Shown: positions 62,645-64,000 of the stretch, piece after piece
How the letters are laid out: the number at the start of each line of letters is the position of its first letter
Numbering within the stretch: position 1 is the stretch's first letter
Source of the DNA: CAVTTH01 sp963737545
Lineage (GTDB): Bacteria > Verrucomicrobiota > Verrucomicrobiia > Chthoniobacterales > UBA10450
DNA: 64,000 nucleotides
NCBI GenBank assembly: GCA_963737545.1
Contig: CAVTTH010000003.1
Location: 1,618,231 to 1,682,230, forward strand
Direction: 5' to 3'
Notes under the pieces: model-generated
The model's database searches: none
Told to the model about the DNA's origin: nothing
Seen by the model: only the letters and a program-made list of their open reading frames with translations
Position numbers and translations under genes: made by a program

Positions 62645-63775
62645 GGTGCAAAAAATTTCGAAAGTTCGAGCGTTTGCGAATCGTAATTGCTCGGCTCCTC
62701 TTTCACGCAATCTTCGGACATCCGGTAGAAGGTCAAACGAGCCATCTTTTCACCATGGGTTAAGGCGACCTCAACATCGTGTCCACGGACCTCAAAGATC
62801 AAAGGTGTTCCGATGGTGTTGTCTTTCCGGTTTCGACCGAAAAACGGGTGAACGAACCCCGCGTAATGTATGCGCATTTCTCCGATTGTTTCGTCAATTG
62901 CTCGACAATACACGGCGATTCCTCCCGGCAGAGCGATCTTCTCTTGAGAACTCAGTATATAAAATCGCTCCTTCGTAATTGGCAGATAATCTTTCGTGCC
63001 CACTCGCCCTGCCCGCTCTACCGTCCAATACTTCCTCGGGTCCGGCGGTTTTTCTTGCTTCCACAAACAAACCGGATTCGACGTCTTCCTTGGCTTCTGC
63101 TCTGAATGCGCAGCCTTGATCCTTCCCTACATTCATCGGCAACAGATTGACCGTAAGGGAACCGTCCCCGGCGCCTCCCATCAGAACTGACGAGAAAACC
63201 TCTTCGCCTCTTATGCGGACATCGTCAGGTTTTCCGTAGAATATTCGCAACTGCGAGAGCGCAGTTCCTGGTTTTACCCGGACCGGGAATGTGATTGGTG
63301 TAATTTCCAAATACATGTGCCCATTTCCTTTTGCTACGCCCTTCCGATCGAAAGTTTCGTACGTGTCCATACCGTCGACGATCAATCGCGCGAGTACATC
63401 AACGCGACCGACGGAACTCTTGGCGGTAGTTTGTCCATACATCTCGTATTCGCGGACAAGAGGTCCGACTTGCTGCTGGAGTTTGAACACATAGGTGGAT
63501 TTCGCCGCCAACGTGAAGCAACCGTCCTCCTCAGCCTCAATCCGCTGGGCTACGTCTTTCTCCGACAACAAAAAATGTTCGTAGCTACCGCCGAACGGTT
63601 TCACTGAGCCGCTTCTCATAGCATACGCCTCATCGCTGAGAGTCAGATCTATTGATGAATAGTCTATCAACGCATCATCGCCGACATTTTGAATCCAGCC
63701 TTCGGCGCAAAGTATTTTGAGTTGACGGCGAGACAACACCCCCGGGATATAGGCATTCATTGGATCGGGCAACAT
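62635..63775 (-). pseudogene. dcd: Long-form dCTP deaminase, one frameshift
   Basis: The N-terminal half (GVLSRRQLKILCAEGWIQN, YSSIDLTLSDEAYAMRSG, KSSVGRVDVLARLIVDG, TFPVRVKPGTALSQLRIF) is the DCD_N half of the two-repeat deaminase; the second half (FYILSSQEKIALPGGIAVYC, IGEMRIHYAGFVHPFFG, GTPLIFEVRGHDVEVALTHGEKMARLTFYRM) is in another frame. One indel near 63060 joins them to a product of about 380 residues. The enzyme turns dCTP into dUTP. In this setting, next to accessory genes, it may be a phage-defence deaminase that drains dCTP. Confidence 0.78.
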
Positions 63776-63923
63776 GCGAAGGGTGTCTCATCGATGCACT
63801 ATTTGATCAGGATCACAAAGTCCAGCATTTGATGCGGAACTGGGTGGTTCCGAGTTACACAAGGCAAACAACAGAACTCCTCGCTGTCAGCGTTCGCGCA
63901 GACAAAGAAAAAACGAAGACTGA

Positions 63924-64000
63924 CTACACGTGTTGGTCGACGAAGATCGGATTGCCGTCCGGATCGACCATCATGAAGCTCGCGGGCCGGTGCTGCCCTC
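63924..64000 (-). CDS. VOC/glyoxalase-family protein, C-terminal end only
   Basis: The last 24 codons (PASFMMVDPDGNPIFVDQHV, stop at 63924-63926) match the end of vicinal-oxygen-chelate proteins, where DPDGNP is the closing motif with the metal-binding region nearby. The gene runs off the window. The 150 bp between it and the dcd start hold no clear gene. Confidence 0.6.
   Translation of the reverse strand, partial: GQHRPASFMMVDPDGNPIFVDQHV

Noticed and set aside
63781..63923. Open stretch on the plus strand before the VOC gene
   Set aside because: It can be read without stops for about 40 codons but has no start, ribosome site or recognisable sequence.

Overview
The window looks like a piece of a soil-type Verrucomicrobiota chromosome, possibly Chthoniobacterales-like. 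That placement is an inference from gene content and repeat style, not from a marker-gene tree. Supporting features are the moderately high GC, a single-chain class II glycyl-tRNA synthetase, two 2-oxoacid:ferredoxin oxidoreductase (Kor) pairs, a secreted sulfatase, a VPS10/BNR repeat protein, a small B-type haem-copper oxidase operon, and many palindromic and heptanucleotide repeats between genes.

Layout. 0-12 kb: sulfatase, korA1-korB1, then a mosaic tract. In this tract three copies of the korB 3' end (4.2-4.4, 6.2-6.4 and 12.1 kb) bracket a HipBST-type toxin-antitoxin operon and a second block (unknown gene, broken Sel1-protease gene, broken RelE-type module, frameshifted malic enzyme). 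12-31 kb: housekeeping genes (citrate synthase, tRNA-Val, OsmC-like protein, glyS, murI, amidase, valS, cstA, rpoZ, smpB, thpR) plus an MFS transporter and a membrane-anchored pseudokinase. Palindromic repeats sit directly after several stop codons, and two related elements are inserted in frame inside valS. 31-48 kb: VPS10-like protein, alcohol dehydrogenase, rarA, a DUF1460 protein, a sulfotransferase pair, tmRNA, a GH25 lysozyme, a HisC-like aminotransferase, and the oxidase operon sco1-coxA-coxB-IIa. 48-56 kb: a second Kor pair, a toxin-antitoxin pair, a racemase-like protein, a TPR protein and a POT peptide transporter.

56-64 kb is an accessory tract. It starts with HicAB and a graveyard of small toxin-antitoxin-like genes separated by repeats. 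It then has a DUF5131 three-Cys protein with its TcmP partner and, on the other strand, a long-form dCTP deaminase overlapping a GNAT-ASCH gene. This last group is the best candidate for an incompletely described system, probably anti-phage. The window ends inside a VOC/glyoxalase gene.

How the genes fit together: citrate synthase, malic enzyme and two Kor enzymes are central carbon metabolism linked to ferredoxin, and the B-type oxidase is the respiratory end. MurI, the amidase, the DUF1460 protein and GH25 act on peptidoglycan. tmRNA and SmpB form the ribosome rescue pair. CstA and POT import peptides.

Caution: single-base indels break korB1, korA2, korB2, malic enzyme, the Sel1-protease gene, three RelE/ParE toxins, TcmP, GNAT-ASCH and dcd, while long genes such as valS and the 1093-residue VPS10 gene are intact. 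Sequencing or assembly error and true decay cannot be separated from this sequence alone.
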